This document shows, one piece after another, positions 15,726-30,261 of a DNA stretch of 64,000 bases; the stretch's first letter is position 1, and each line of letters opens with the position of its first letter. Origin of the DNA: Lota lota (Eukaryota; Chordata; Actinopteri; Gadiformes; Lotidae); assembly GCA_026745465.1 (NCBI GenBank), contig JACYXH010000575.1, positions 1,496,001 to 1,560,000 on the forward strand. The letters are read 5' to 3'. A program made the translations under genes and the position numbers. The notes beneath the pieces were generated by a model, which searched no databases, was not told the origin of the DNA, and worked only from the letters and a program-made list of their open reading frames with translations.

Positions 15726-16559
15726 CAGTCTCTCCTCAGCCACGGAAGACAGAAGTTGCACACCAGTAACCCAAGCAGATGTTTTGTGGGTGGGGAAAGC
15801 ACACAACAGCCACGCCACACAGCACGTATGTGGTGTGGCTGTGGGCCGCTTTCACCACCCGGAAAACCTCCCCCACAAACGTGTTGGATGTCTTGTTTAA
15901 CCTGTCAAAGAAAAGAAGAGGAATTATGAGAAGAATTGCAATGCTCTTCCAACCCCTTTAAGAGCACTTGAGAAAGGACCAGGAAGTACTGTTGTTCATT
16001 TCCCCCTTGCCCTGCTGTCACCACTCGTCTCCTGTGTGCGTCCCTAGGCCCAGAAAGACTCACCCCCTAGCCCCTACCTCAGAGCCCACCCCCAAAACAC
16101 CTCCTTTTAATTAATACAACTCCTTCGTTAGCCGTTTAATTCGTGCGAAGCGTGCGTATTTTCCCAGTTAGTGTGAACTACCACAGTAGGCGTGTTGAGC
16201 CAAAGTGTGCCATCGGTGACTAAAGGAGGGGCGTTGAGTAGTGGGCTCAGGGACTCGAGGGACGGAGACCACCCACTGCTAGCAACCGCTCATTATGGTC
16301 TGGCTAGAAAATAAAAGGACCGGATTTTCAAATCTGGTTGACAGGTTTGGATTTGGGAGGAACTAAGGCAAATAGCAATTATGGCTCTTTGACGGAACTA
16401 GGGATCTTGTTGCTTGTTTATTTTTAAACCTATTGTTTGTTAAAATGGCTTTACTAAATTCAATGCCTGATAAAAATGAAAAAAAAAAACGGGAATCTAT
16501 TGATAATAATATTAACTTTATTTTCCTGCCACATTTATTTGTGTTGTACATTTTAAACA

Positions 16560-18350
16560 GAAATGGTACTTAGTTACTGAAAAATACTAAACCTCGATTG
16601 CTTCCCAGCAACATGTTAAAATGAATCACAGACCGGTTCTGTTGCACTGTCCGTATAATGTATATTCCTTAGTAATACAACCCTCAGTCTTTTTTTAAAC
16701 ACATTTGCTATGCAAATACATCAGAATAGCAAAGATGTTGTGTTACTATTCATGTTTTAAATTAACATGGATGCGGACACCTCAATCTCCAAATGACTCG
16801 ACATTACATCTTTGCCCCTCCTTCACCTTGCCCCCTCCTCCTTAATTGAGTGGCATGAAAATAAATTAACTTGGTCTCACTGATTGCTACAGCTGAATTG
16901 GCAGAAATGAGCTTGAGGAGGATGACATATTTTATATATTAAATATTTAAGGTAAATCTAACTCTAATTCTTCTGTTCCACATGAAAAAAAAAAACATTG
17001 TACCTGATATTCTGTACTGACACAAAGATAGCAAAGTTAGCAAGACGTTCTGCACTCGGAAACATCACAGATAACAAAAGATTCAATTAATTGTGCTACT
17101 CAATGCTGTAGGCTGCCATCCGAATCAATATGCAAATTAGGTGCTTATTGTGTGCTCTACGTTAGGCCTGATGGTCACACAGAGCTACCATGCAATCAAT
17201 GGTGACGCTTGTTCATAACCGTCTTAGTCAAGCTCTCCTATACCTTGGAGGATGTGAAATTCAATGGCCTCTCCAAGGAAATAATCACCATGCAAATAGA
17301 CGTGGTCGCTACAAAACGACATAACACATATATATCTTATGTTAAGTAGTGGGGTCTTGGAAGAAGCATTCATTGATATTTTATTAGTGATGTGTCTTAT
17401 GTTGAAAAGAAAATACACAAGTCATACAGGTTTTTATTGCTTTTTCCTGCAAGCAAATTTTTTTTGGAAGGGTAAATGATATATGTTGTTTTTAACATTC
17501 AATTGTCAACAAGTGACAGTTTTACATGATGTCACATGGGCTTATGCAATATGTTGTGTTATGATGAATGCATAAACACTTGTGTTTTCAGTTTAGCCTG
17601 CCTATGATGTCGAATTACACTCTCCTAATCATGCATTCATCAACTGAACCAAAACAATACAATGCTGAGCTTGTTTGATATTTCAGGGTCACTGTTTCTA
17701 AGGCAACCAGCAGGGGGGCGGTCCCTGTATAGAAACTGTGGAGGCTTAACCACAAACATAACAATATGCAATCCTTGACACAAAAGGGGTTGATTAAAAT
17801 TATTTTCTATTGTTGTTTTCTGTTATCATTTATTCTTTTTCCTATTATTCTTCCTCCCATGCGGTACAAGCATGAATGTTTAATAAACCAGTTAGATGCT
17901 GCCTGTGGATACTGCCAGGAAATAGTTTTTACTCAAAACAAGTTCTGAAAAAATCCGGAGTTGTAGCATGTTACATCAATCCCCATTTTTTTAATCACTG
18001 TTTCATGCACCATGGTGCTTCATTATGGTAAATTTATGGATTGCTACAAGGCAAACATTATGCATTGAACATCTCATCTCCTAGTTAAAAAACCCTTTTG
18101 CCTAGAGGAAAGATTAATTTGGGGATCATACCAGAGCTGTGTAATAACCATTCAGAACACATTGTCACGGCTTTTTATGATCTGAGTTATCTTCTGCATC
18201 AAGAAAAATCATAAAAAAATATTATAATAATATAACCATTTATAACATTAATAAATAATTAATAATGATTAATTGTATATGTTTTGTAATAGGGTGTTTT
18301 GGTTAGAAATGGTGAGGGTTACTAGATTCATGTCTGCTTGGCTTTTATGT
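16560..18350. other. AT-rich unique block without microsatellites; possible noncoding regulatory region
   Basis: About 1.8 kb almost free of the simple repeats that crowd the rest of the window, with no coding potential. It contains three perfect POU-type octamers ATGCAAAT at 16709-16716, 17130-17137 and 17290-17297. A regulatory role is inferred only from repeat depletion and motif clustering. Confidence 0.3.
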
Positions 18351-19212
<862 letters not shown>

Positions 19213-19650
19213 CATGTCAGCATGCTAATAGCGCAGCTAATTTGAACCAACACGGAAAAACGAGAGGGGCTGAAGGGAACAGCAGGACTTCCTGGCTCAC
19301 CTCTCTCATTCTCACCAACGACAAATAAAACTGAATCATAATGGAGCCGTAAAACTCGTTCTTTTCACACGTCGGCGCGTTTTCAATGCTCTTTTCTTCC
19401 GTCAGCGGGCCACCGTGCGCTCGCTTTGCGTGCGCGCCGTGCCTGTTACATCACCGGGACAGGCGAGCGAGGGAGCAGTTGCCATGCCCACTGCACCGGT
19501 GAGGCCCCGCATGCAGGGCCCTTTAATGGGTATAAACAAAACGTGCTGTGAGAGCCTGTCTTTTAACTAATGGATGAAATAAAATGTACCAAAAAATAAG
19601 GTCAGGAGAGAAGCTGTGTGATGGAGACAGAGGGAAAACAACAAAGGGTG

Positions 19651-19844
<194 letters not shown>

Positions 19845-20139
19845 GAAAGATTGTTGCTCATTATCTTATCTGATTGGGATTTAATTAAAATGACCCGAAC
19901 AAGGTGGTACATGAAAGCTCTCACGAGACGAAAGCACTCATGCGCATAAAAGAGACATGTGCGCGCACGCAGACACACCAGCACCCACACACGCACATGC
20001 GCGTGCACACACACACAATCACACACACACCGTCATGTATTTGTCATGACATGATTGTATTGCCACAACCTGAAATGAAACATGGAGAATTGTCATAATT
20101 GAAAATCTTTAATTATGTTATGTTATTATTCTGTTATTA

Positions 20140-20450
20140 TAAGGGATGCACCGATTGTGAAATTCTGGGCTGATACCAATGTTTAAAGGAATAATTTGGC
20201 CAATAACAGATGTTGATACCGATGGTTTCCGTTTGTTAGTTTATTTCGTTTTTTCGTTATCTTTGAATGACCATAAATTCAATCATAAAAATTTATGAAA
20301 CAACCTTTAATGTAACCTTTCACATTTCAAAGATTCTTTCTGTGAAAAATATTAAAATTGATACGACAGTACAGACAAACATCGGCCAATGCCAGTGGGG
20401 AATGTGATCCTAGCTTCAAGGTGAATATCGGCTGATACTGATGTATGTCT
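20140..20450. mobile_element. Possible remnant of a non-autonomous DNA transposon
   Basis: AT-rich segment that opens with AAGGGATGCACCGATTGTGA and ends with AATATCGGCTGATACTGATG, with internal GCTGATACC, ACATCGGCCAATG and GATACCGATGG. Recurring CCGAT/ATCGG words of this sort are typical of a widespread vertebrate repeat class in my memory. No target duplication was verified. Confidence 0.3.
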
Positions 20451-20828
20451 TAATCTTACACACATGTATACAAAATACAAAAGCAACCATATCTTGGGTC
20501 AAACTGATTCTGGTGAGGATCAAAAGCGGTGCAGACAGGATTCTGGGACTCTGTGAACCTTTCCGAAAAATGTATCGTAGCTGTTGTTCAGATTACGAGC
20601 TGTTTTGAGCTTTTCTCTAAACTTCTGTGGCTATTGAGGAAAAGCATTCTGCAAGCCAGTAAGTCTCATTTTTACAGCTATTGATTTATACCTGAGCCGA
20701 GGTCAATCATCCTCACTGTTCTAATGCCTTGCATCTGGTAGCAGTTCATCAATATCCTAGCACCCTCATTCATCACCCCGTCCTGGTGAACTAGCGCAGC
20801 TGGCATCTGGAGAAGTCATCATCCTACA

Positions 20829-21175
20829 TGGAGGAAGATGGATAGACACGCAGACAAGCATAGACAGACAGACTGGCAGTTAGATAGACAGGCAGGCAAT
20901 CAGGCAGGTAGAAAGTCAGACAGGCAGACGAGCAGAGAGACAGGCAGACAATCAGACGGACAGGCAGTTAGACAGGCAGACGAATAAAGGTAAAATGATA
21001 GACAGAAAGGCAGACAGACAGGCAGTCAAGACAGGTAGAAAGGCAGACAAGCGGACAGACACAAGCAGAGACAGGCAGACAGACAGAAAGACAGACAGGC
21101 AGACGGACAGATACATACAGACCGAAAGACAGATACACATACAGACAGATACACAGACAGACAGAGCAATAGACC
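20829..21175. repeat. Degenerate (CAGA)n/(CAGG)n tetranucleotide array
   Basis: About 350 bp of GACAGACAGGCAGAC-type repeats with frequent substitutions, hence old. It gives cysteine-, leucine- and serine-rich false ORFs. Confidence 0.92.
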
Positions 21176-21236
21176 ATACTTCAGAGCTGAAGAGAACCAC
21201 CGTCATCGTTAACATTTTCAAAAAGTGAATCTTTAC

Positions 21237-21368
<132 letters not shown>

Positions 21369-22224
21369 TTATTCTCACATATTGCAAAAACGCTGCCTTA
21401 TGTGCAAATGTTCTTAAAAAACACATACGGCGTAACAGAACAAAAAATGCAAATGCATATGTTTAATCAAATATGTGGCACATTACACGTACATTTTTTA
21501 CATGTACAAATAGGACATTTCAGGATAAAGTTGCCTAGCTTTACACAAGTGCACTTTGGAAGGTTTGAAGGAATGATTTTGGAGGAAAGGAACGAACAAA
21601 CGAAGCGAGGAAGGAAGAAAGGTTAAGAAGTATTGAATGCTCAGCCATAATAAAGTAGCTACTGGTGCAAAACGCTGAGCCATACCATAATGTTATACCA
21701 GCAATCAATTTAAATCAGGACAGAGCAATAATGTATATTAATGAAATACCGCGGCCTTGCAAAATTAAAATAAAGACTAACGGACATAAAGTACATATGG
21801 CGCTTGACAAAAAAGTATGTGAGAAGAGAGTCTCTATGTGTATCTTTATGGATGGACCTTGCGTCCCATCATCTCCCTGGAGTCGGGCCATAACAAGTTC
21901 TCCAGCCAGAGCACTCTGGGCCCATTCCAAGTGACTTCTCCCATTGATTCCACTAAATCATGTTATGGTTATATCACAAAAGTGGTGCAGATGCTCTTTC
22001 AGCCTCCAGTGGGAAGCCACCGTCAAGCAGAGAGGAAAAAAAATCCTCACACAATGGGAGGGGGGTGCTTGGTATTGCAACCGTAGTACACTGTCAAATA
22101 CAATAAAACCTTGAAGATGGGTCCAAAACGAAATGGCTGTTGCTGACTGGATCATAGCGGTGCCAATCAGAGGAGTGCTCCACCCTCAGCAGGCACTCAT
22201 TTGTGGCAAGCGTCATGCAAACAT

Positions 22225-22325
22225 TGACGTGTTTGATGCTGTCCCTGTGTTCAATGCTGCCTGTGTTTGACGCTGTCTGTGTTCAATGCGGTCTCTGTGT
22301 TCGATGCTGTCCCTGTGTTTTGGTT
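22225..22325. repeat. Short tandem repeat of about 18-20 bp units
   Basis: Five diverged copies of TGTTCGATGCTGTCCCTG-like units (variants TTTGATGCTGTCC, TTCAATGCTGCC, TTTGACGCTGTC, TTCAATGCGGTC). Confidence 0.75.
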
Positions 22326-23266
22326 GATGAACCCTTCTCGCTTTATATCTGGCCCGCATCATAAAGAACTAGAGACTATGCAGCCACACTACAGCCTGTC
22401 AGTCATAGCTTTATTTGTCACATTATTCACGCTCACAGGACAATTTAGCATCTGGAATAAGCTTTTTTAGGTATGAGTAGAGACATATACACAAAAGTTA
22501 CCAACATTTGGCTGCTCATAAGAAGACTTTGATAAAATGTAAAACTTGAACTAGGTTAAGCAATGGAAATGACAAGAACAAGTGTTTCACGGACCATACG
22601 TGTTCAATGTTAAGTGGTCCTTAAGTCTGTAGTGGTGCAACAAACCGGGGATCTGACCTTTTTCAAATCTTTCTTCTGTTCCGTTGTTTTTCTGTTCCTT
22701 ACTGTAAACAATGGCTGTTGCTACACGCCACCTAGGTGGCTTTTACTGGGCTCCTCCAGACAAAGGACCCAGGATGGTGGTGTTGAAAGTAGGGTACAGT
22801 TGGCAGCCAATGATACATGTGCTCCATGTTGCCATGCAGGAGATCTATCCCTGAATGTGTGTGGAGATGGCTGGTTTAACCTGTGGACTCTGATTGCTCA
22901 ATGTGCAACAGGTGTGCAGCCTCCCCCAGCCCCAGAGTCCAATCAGACTGACTCGGGCCAGGTGAGGTTGCATAAACCAGCTATCATCCACACACACTCC
23001 ACACTTACTTTTTCTTCCGTTCGGAAAGACGGAAGTTTGAGGATTTGAGGATCAGCTCAAACGGAATACACTTTTGGAGTGTTGCCATACAAATAATTAC
23101 AACAAATATGTTTATATTTCCGTGACATTTGCACAACACGAAAAGGTTGATGATAGTCACTTTTCTGAAAGGGTGCAGTATTTCCGGTAAGACATAAAAA
23201 CACAATTCTACAATTAGGAAAATACTACACAGCCCATGAAAAACAATTCAAATGTGGATATTCAAA

Positions 23267-23388
<122 letters not shown>

Positions 23389-23924
23389 TCTTGGTTGTGC
23401 ATCAATTTGGGCGTTAATTTGGGCTAACCCGGCTGTCATTATAACAGAGGACAAGGAGGATTAACATGGCCGTCCCCTGTGCAGGGGTTAATCCCATGGA
23501 AAATCAATGCAAACATTAGTCAACGAACCAAGCGACTAAGTCACAGTGGAGTAGATACGAGTGCTGTGTTAGGGCTGAGTCCCTGAGGGCAAGTTGTACA
23601 AGGTGCATTTAAGGACTACTTGTTGTTCGTATACCTTGTGTTATATCGGTATTATGCTTATTCAGATAGACACACACACACACACAGACACACAGACACA
23701 TAAACACACACACAAATAAACATACGCAAAGGAAATAGTGTTTATCTAAAATCTATTTGTAAGCTCGAACACTAATAATAATTGGAGGGGTCGGTAGGTG
23801 AGCTTAAGTGAGAAGTGTCTGAGTTATGTCTGATTACTCTAGACATAACTGTTACTTGAAATTGACCTCAAGCCTTAGGTTCCCTGGATATAATGGACTG
23901 ACTGGACATCTATTACATACTGAA

Positions 23925-24300
23925 TGCATTTCATTCTCAGTACATTAGCCTACATCATGAGTACAATACATGCTGAATACATGGCTTTCCGAATACATGT
24001 TATGCTGAAGACATCACATTCAAAATACAGTAGCCTACATTATGAACGCTTTACGTTCTAATGGCAATACATTCTGAATACATGTTATTCTGAATACATT
24101 TAATTCCAAATACATGACCTTCTAAAAAATATTACTTTATGACGACATTACATACATTACGTTCTGAATCATAGTATTTGTGTTGATGTTATAGATCAAC
24201 TATAACAGATGTTATACATTACATTATAAATACAATACATTCTAAATGCATATACAAACACTAAATCCCATTACATTCTGTGCACATTACATTTAGCATA
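23925..24300. repeat. Degenerate satellite built on TTCTGAATACAT
   Basis: Repeated CTGAATACAT, TCCAAATACATG, TTCAAAATACA and CATTACATTCTG words at irregular 15-30 bp spacing, plus the 13-bp TAGCCTACATCAT / TAGCCTACATTAT pair. This is an old, diverged tandem array of AT-rich units. Confidence 0.65.
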
Positions 24301-24994
24301 CCCGTTATTCAGCATCGGAATGCATTGCATTAAATGCTGAGCTCATCACAGACCAGACCTGATAAGGGACTAGCTCACTGGCCATGTAACTGAAGCTAAC
24401 CGCATGAGGAAAGTGGTGCCAAATGGCTCCTGTAGAGAGCACGGCCAGCACCAGACCACGAGGGATTAATGACAGACTTGACTGCCCATGCTGGTGGTTA
24501 CTGATGGGTCTTCAGTCAACAGGTTAAAGTAAATAAACCTGTGGCTAGTCAGAGGTGACCCTCTGATAACGTGCTAGTGCTGCATCAGCACTGAGAGCAC
24601 GTTTGAATATACCTCAAATATTATAAACCAGACAAAAAAGGACATCTTGACCCATTTTTCACTCACTTAAGTTTTTGAGTGCTGTGTGTGAGGGTGTGGT
24701 CACACATGGGTGTGTGTGTATGTGTGCATGTGTGTGTGTGTGACTGTGTGTGTGTGGGGGTGTGTGTGCGTTTTAACATTGACCTTATCTCCATTCAGGT
24801 TAATGGAGCTTAAGGTTGAAGTGTGGCGACATCCCACAGGGGGAGGAGGGCCTTTATTATGCCAAACTAATCCTCCTGATGGACAAACGCCCTCGGCCCT
24901 GACCAAGCAACATGTCATCAAACGTACACATACATTCTGACCTCCAGTCTGTCACACCGCAGACAAGTCAGAAACAGTCCATTATGGCACCATC

Positions 24995-25250
24995 CATTAT
25001 AGGGGAGGGTGGGAGGGTGAGAGGGTGGGAGGGTGGGAGAGAGAGATATGGAGAGAGTAAGAGGGGGAGAAAGAGAGAGTGAGAGTGATAGAGAGAGGGG
25101 GAAGAATGAGAGGGAGAGAGGGGGCTGAGAGAAGGGAGTGGGAGAAAGAGAGAGAGTGAGGGAGAGGGAGAGGGAGAGGGAGAGGGAGAGGGAGAGGGAG
25201 AGGGAGAGGGAGAGGGAGAGGGAGCGACAGGAAAAACAAAAGACAGAGAG
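24995..25250. repeat. Purine tract ending in a (GGGAGA)n array
   Basis: GA-rich sequence with a clean hexanucleotide GGGAGA array of about 12 units at 25158-25224. Confidence 0.92.
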
Positions 25251-25893
25251 AGAGAGAGGAATGGCGATTATCCCTCAGCCATAGACGTTGTATTCATCGC
25301 ACACCCGGTCACCATGGAGACAGGTTTTGGTTAATAGTCGGGAGTCTTCGCTCCCTCATAATTCCAGCGTGGGGAAGATTCTGAAGTGAAGTGAACCTCT
25401 GAAAGAGGCCATGAAGTCATCACTCTTAGAAATCATGGGAACATTGTTATACATGTCATTTTATGTCCGATTTGGTCACATTCACATTTATTGTGAATGT
25501 GAATGGGTCAATGATTCATATTTGAATGGTTAATATAAATCATCTTTAACATAACATTTAACCTTTCTTTCCATTAACTGATTATTAATGGAATTAAACA
25601 ATTTCAACATTATCCATATCAGTAATTACTATACAGTTTCCTTCACTGATTTTATTTTATCTTTTTTAATTGAATATCACGTTCAGTAAAAATCCATGGT
25701 GCGTAGATGTTAAGTATACACTACGGTAATACGTATACACCACGTATCAATACTCCAGCACATTCCATTCTATGAATTCTATCGCACCTGTTGCTGTTAA
25801 TCTGATCAGATGCACAGATGTTGGGGTGATACCTCTCTGCCTATTTCTAATTTATCTAATGTACCTCTCTCTAATGCGTATCTAATCGCTTTC

Positions 25894-26028
<135 letters not shown>

Positions 26029-26662
26029 TCCTCAGTCCCACTCAACTGCCTCACAGCAGTAATTAAGTGTTCTGGTCCTGCAGTGTAACTTTTGACAGAT
26101 GCTTTTGTGTATGGCTATGCAAAAGCTTGTGCATTATTAAAATCTCCCGTCCTAAGTGGCAGTCGTTTTGTACTGGCGACCCTGCTTCCACTGACAACCG
26201 CCTTACAGTCTTCAACTGAACCTTTATAAAATGTATAATTAAGATCTGGAATAGCCTAGTTAGGGTACGGCACGTCTAACCCTAGCCCCTTGTCCAGTCC
26301 TCTCAAAGGACCAATCACATCCGTGGAAAGATAATCAGTGACATACATGCCACCTTGGAGAAGGCATACACGACTCAAGACGTCCATGAAATTGCTTTAG
26401 GTTATTGGAGCTTGCTGTGTCACGATTGTAACCTGTCATCATGTGTGATATTATATCTATATGTAATCTGTCCAGCCAACAACCCCCCCCCAATCAAGCA
26501 ATTATGCATTGAATAAAACTGATGCCATCCATGAAATTAATTTTAAATCTGACTGCAACACGCACGGAATTATTCAAGCAGCAGTATGCCGTCTGTGTAC
26601 ATGGACGGGATATTTATGTCTGTGTGTGCGTGTGTGTACGTAAGTGTGTACATACTATGTGG

Positions 26663-26663
<1 letters not shown>

Positions 26664-26723
<60 letters not shown>
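26664..26723. repeat. (GT)n microsatellite left of the palindrome-rich element
   Basis: About 30 GT units continuing as mixed GT-rich sequence to 26745. GT-rich sequence resumes at 27752 after the element. Confidence 0.95.
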
Positions 26724-26724
<1 letters not shown>

Positions 26725-26747
26725 CTGCGTGTACGTGTGTGCGTGTA

Positions 26748-27749
26748 TGGCAAGCCCTTTTAACATTTATTCAGTAGCGGTAATATCAATTATAGATATC
26801 AACAATTCCTTTTTGACTAGTTATAATTCCAAGCCAACACATCCATAATGTAATTTTGATAGTAGCGATTCTAATTAAAGATATCTACAACTCAATTCTC
26901 ACTAGTCAAAATGTTCTTTCTTGATATCAACAATTAATTTCTTACTAGTGGAAATGTCAATTCTAGATATCTAAAATTCAATTCTGACTAGTCAACATTT
27001 AATTATTGATATGTCGGTTTGGAATCGTAACTAGTAACAATGTAATTTCAGATCTCTAGAATTGCATTTCAGATATCTAGAATTGCATTGCAGATATCTA
27101 GAATTGCATTGCAGATATCTGAAATACAATTGTAACTAGTGAAAACTATATTCATACTAGCAACAATTATATTGGAGATATCTACAATTCCTTTTATAAC
27201 TAGTCAGAATTTAATTTTAGATGTTAAAAATGGAATTTCGACTAGTCAAAATGTAAGTGTAGATATCTTTAATGACGTACATACATATCCGAAACTAATA
27301 TGGTAATTAAACGTCAACCAATGGCTTTTTAGTATTTTAATAATATGACGCCCACATATCCGAAATGGTTTGTTGATATGTCGGACAAATCGAAAATGCA
27401 ATTGTTGATATCTGAAATGGGTAATTACATTTCCACTAGTTACAATCCTTTTTAACATGTGGAAATTCAATTGTAGATATCTGTAATCGTTATTGTTACT
27501 AGTGAAAAAGGAATTATTGATATCTATAATTAAATTAAAGATATCTGCAAATCAGTTTAGACTAGTCGAAATGTAATTTCTACATGTCAAAATATAGTTG
27601 TAACATGTCAAAATTGTTTTACAGATATCTTAAATTAAAAATTGAACTAGTCAAAACGACATTTTGACATGTCGAAATGTCATTTCCACTCGTGAAAACT
27701 AAATCGCTACTAGTCAGCCCAACTGATTCAATGTTAAAAGGGCTTGCCA
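26748..27749. mobile_element. 1.0-kb non-autonomous DNA transposon with TIRs and internal palindromes
   Basis: The ends are near-perfect inverted repeats of about 28 bp: TGGCAAGCCCTTTTAACATT on the left and its complement on the right (AATGTTAAAAGGGCTTGCCA), continuing as TTATTCAGT and TGAATCAGT. Each end is flanked by TA (26746-26747 and 27750-27751), consistent with a TA target duplication inside GT-rich DNA that continues on both sides. The interior has no coding capacity. It is made of degenerate units of roughly 30-40 bp alternating the palindromes GATATC (about 14 copies) and ACTAGT (about 13), with several ACATGT words towards the right end. Size and lack of ORF fit a MITE-like element; the transposase family is not identifiable from what I see. 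Confidence 0.85.
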
Positions 27750-27751
27750 TA

Positions 27752-27912
27752 TGTGTGTGTGTGCGCGCGGGTATGTGCGAGTGTGTGTACATGTGTGTGG
27801 GTGCGTGTGAGCTTGTGTGTGCAGGTGTTTGTGTGCAGGTGTGTGTGTGTGTGTGCGTGTGTGTGCAGGTGTCTGTGTGCAGGTGTGTGTGTGTGCGTGT
27901 GTGTGTGTTTAA
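27752..27912. repeat. Interrupted (GT)n tract with GCAGGTGTSTGTGTGCAGGTG units
   Basis: GT-rich sequence with repeated TGTGTGCAGGTGT motifs directly right of the transposon-like element. Confidence 0.85.
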
Positions 27913-28777
27913 ATGAGAGAGATAGAGTGTGTGAGAAGCTTCCATCTGTATTGAGTGGATGCTGTTTACACAGCAGATCACTGAAGAGATTGGTGTCAGT
28001 CAGATAAATTAGACAAACACGAACGCTCGGACTCAGACCAAAGATGTGGATATTACTCTAGAATACACATTGAAGCATTCATAGTATTATATCTAGTGCA
28101 ACAATATCTAATGAATATGAACTGTATGCTCTGTGTGAATATTCCCCTTGTTGGATTCAATTTGAATTTCACTTGGAGCCGTTATTTGGTTTTGAAAATG
28201 TAACGCATAGTGTGTAGTTTAGGCACACAAATGCATTGGATTATGCAACAGGCCAACATATGAGCTTCATTCATCTTTAAGAATTGTAAAATAATAGTTT
28301 ATAATGACGGTATTATCACTATCACCAACGGGATTCTTAGCACTGATGAGGAAAAAAAAACTGTGAATCAATCTTCGTTCCTTGTAATGCAGTTACAATC
28401 CACCAGACAAGGGCTTGTGTTCCCAATCTCTGCTAGACATACAATTACTCAGGGCTGAGACATATCTGACAAGTAAAGTGTTTGTGTGATGAGAAGCCAT
28501 TAGTCTTTGGACGGAGACAGGGCAAATACAATACGTGTCCAGCTGCCGTGAGGGTGAACGTAAACACGTCCACTTTCTACCCAGCCACACATAGATGTAT
28601 AGCCTTGTACGTAGTCATATAGGCTGATCCTTAAAATGAACATCATTAGCATATGGCTCATAGGCTATTCCTTAACATGTCAATCATTATCATCATTCGA
28701 TATGATAACAACATCAATCACGATCATCAGATGAGACACGAATGTATTATCGTACAGCAGCACTGTATTAGTAGCAC

Positions 28778-28930
28778 ACACAGATGGACAGGCAGACAGA
28801 CAAACAGACAGACCGAGAGACAGCGAGACAGACCGAGAGACAGCGAGACAGACAGACAGACAGACAGGCAGACAGACAGACAGACAGACAGGCAGACAGA
28901 CAGACGGATAGACAGACAGATAGATGGATG

Positions 28931-28984
<54 letters not shown>
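28778..28984. repeat. (GACA)n tetranucleotide array
   Basis: About 50 GACA units with GACCGAGAGACAGCGA and GATAGATGGATGGATA interruptions. The last 45 bp are perfect. Confidence 0.96.
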
Positions 28985-29827
28985 ATTAGCAAAGTAAACT
29001 AAACTATTGTAAGTAAACTTTTGTTTTTTATTTTTCAGAGCGTGTCCTCGTCAGACAGACTCAAGAAGAGTGTTTTGTGTCCCTGCCATCGGCTCTCCTC
29101 CCAGCCTAAGTATAGCCGGGTGTTTCTGGAAGCGTTTGTGTGTAATGGCAGCCCTAGACAGGATTTGAGCCGTAATCAGACACTGTTAATTAGCGCGTTG
29201 AGCCTCGCATTGAGTCGCGTAGGCAGCGGAGACATGAATAAATGCGCTGCCATGCTCACGCACACACGCGTGTGGGGGTGTGTGCAAGTGTGCGGCTTAG
29301 ATGAACACTTAGACTCACACGCGTCGATCTGCAAAGGCTCCGATAAACAAACACAACAGGTCCTCTGGCGTTTAAGGGACACATCTGTTTCCGATTTGAA
29401 AAACCAATAAGGCGACGTGTTTGATTAGAATTAGGCTTCATTTTGGGGAAAACCTAATGTCATTTCATAGCCCTGAAATAATTTGTATTTAATTTGTGTT
29501 GATTGCTCAGTTGTTCTGCACTTGAAGAAGAAGGATCAATTAATATATAATTGAACAATTCAAGTTATCTGATACCGGACTCATTATTGCCGTAATGAGT
29601 CGTTGGGATTTCATCACCTCCCGCAATCATGTTCATAAAGTTCTCATATTGATATTTATGGGCCTCGTATTTATAGACTTCAGTTATATCTGTTTGTCGT
29701 TCTATTTATCATCACATGCTTATTGTCCTTGAGGGAAGCCTGATTACTCCTTCAGATTCCCAATGTGTTGAATGCATCGTGTTTGACTTTAAGTGAGTGT
29801 GTCCCATCGTCAACTGTGATTGATGGT

Positions 29828-29856
29828 GGGGGGGGGGGGGGGGGGGGGGGGGGGGG
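29828..29856. repeat. Poly-G run of 29
   Basis: Uninterrupted G29 followed by TAGGGGGGATGGG and then a GA-rich purine tract, making one strand almost all purine for about 130 bp. Confidence 0.9.
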
Positions 29857-30048
29857 TAGGGGGGATGGGAAGAAGAAGATAAGAGCCGTTTATAAGAGAA
29901 AGAGAGACCGTGAGAGAAAGAGAGAGCGAGAGAGTGAGAGACGACAGAATGAAGAGGACGAGGTGAAGAGGTGTGAAAGAAATCATGCTGGGAATGAAAG
30001 TATGAACTTAGAAGCAGAGGGAATGAAGATGAGGACTCACACATGCAT

Positions 30049-30090
<42 letters not shown>

Positions 30091-30213
30091 GCGCACACAC
30101 ACACACACACAGCCACAGACACCCATTCATACACTAAAAGACATATGTGAACACACACAGACACATACACAGTACACACATGCTCCACACACATAAACAT
30201 GAAGGCCTGCAAG

Positions 30214-30260
<47 letters not shown>
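30049..30260. repeat. Two (CA)n arrays with CA-rich sequence between
   Basis: CA arrays at about 30049-30087 and 30215-30260 joined by ACACAGACAC-type sequence. Confidence 0.92.

Positions 30261-30261
<1 letters not shown>

Noticed and set aside
26748..27749. CRISPR-like or satellite array of regularly spaced palindromes
   Set aside because: Units are not constant repeat-spacer pairs, the host is a vertebrate, and TIRs with TA flanks explain it as a transposable element.
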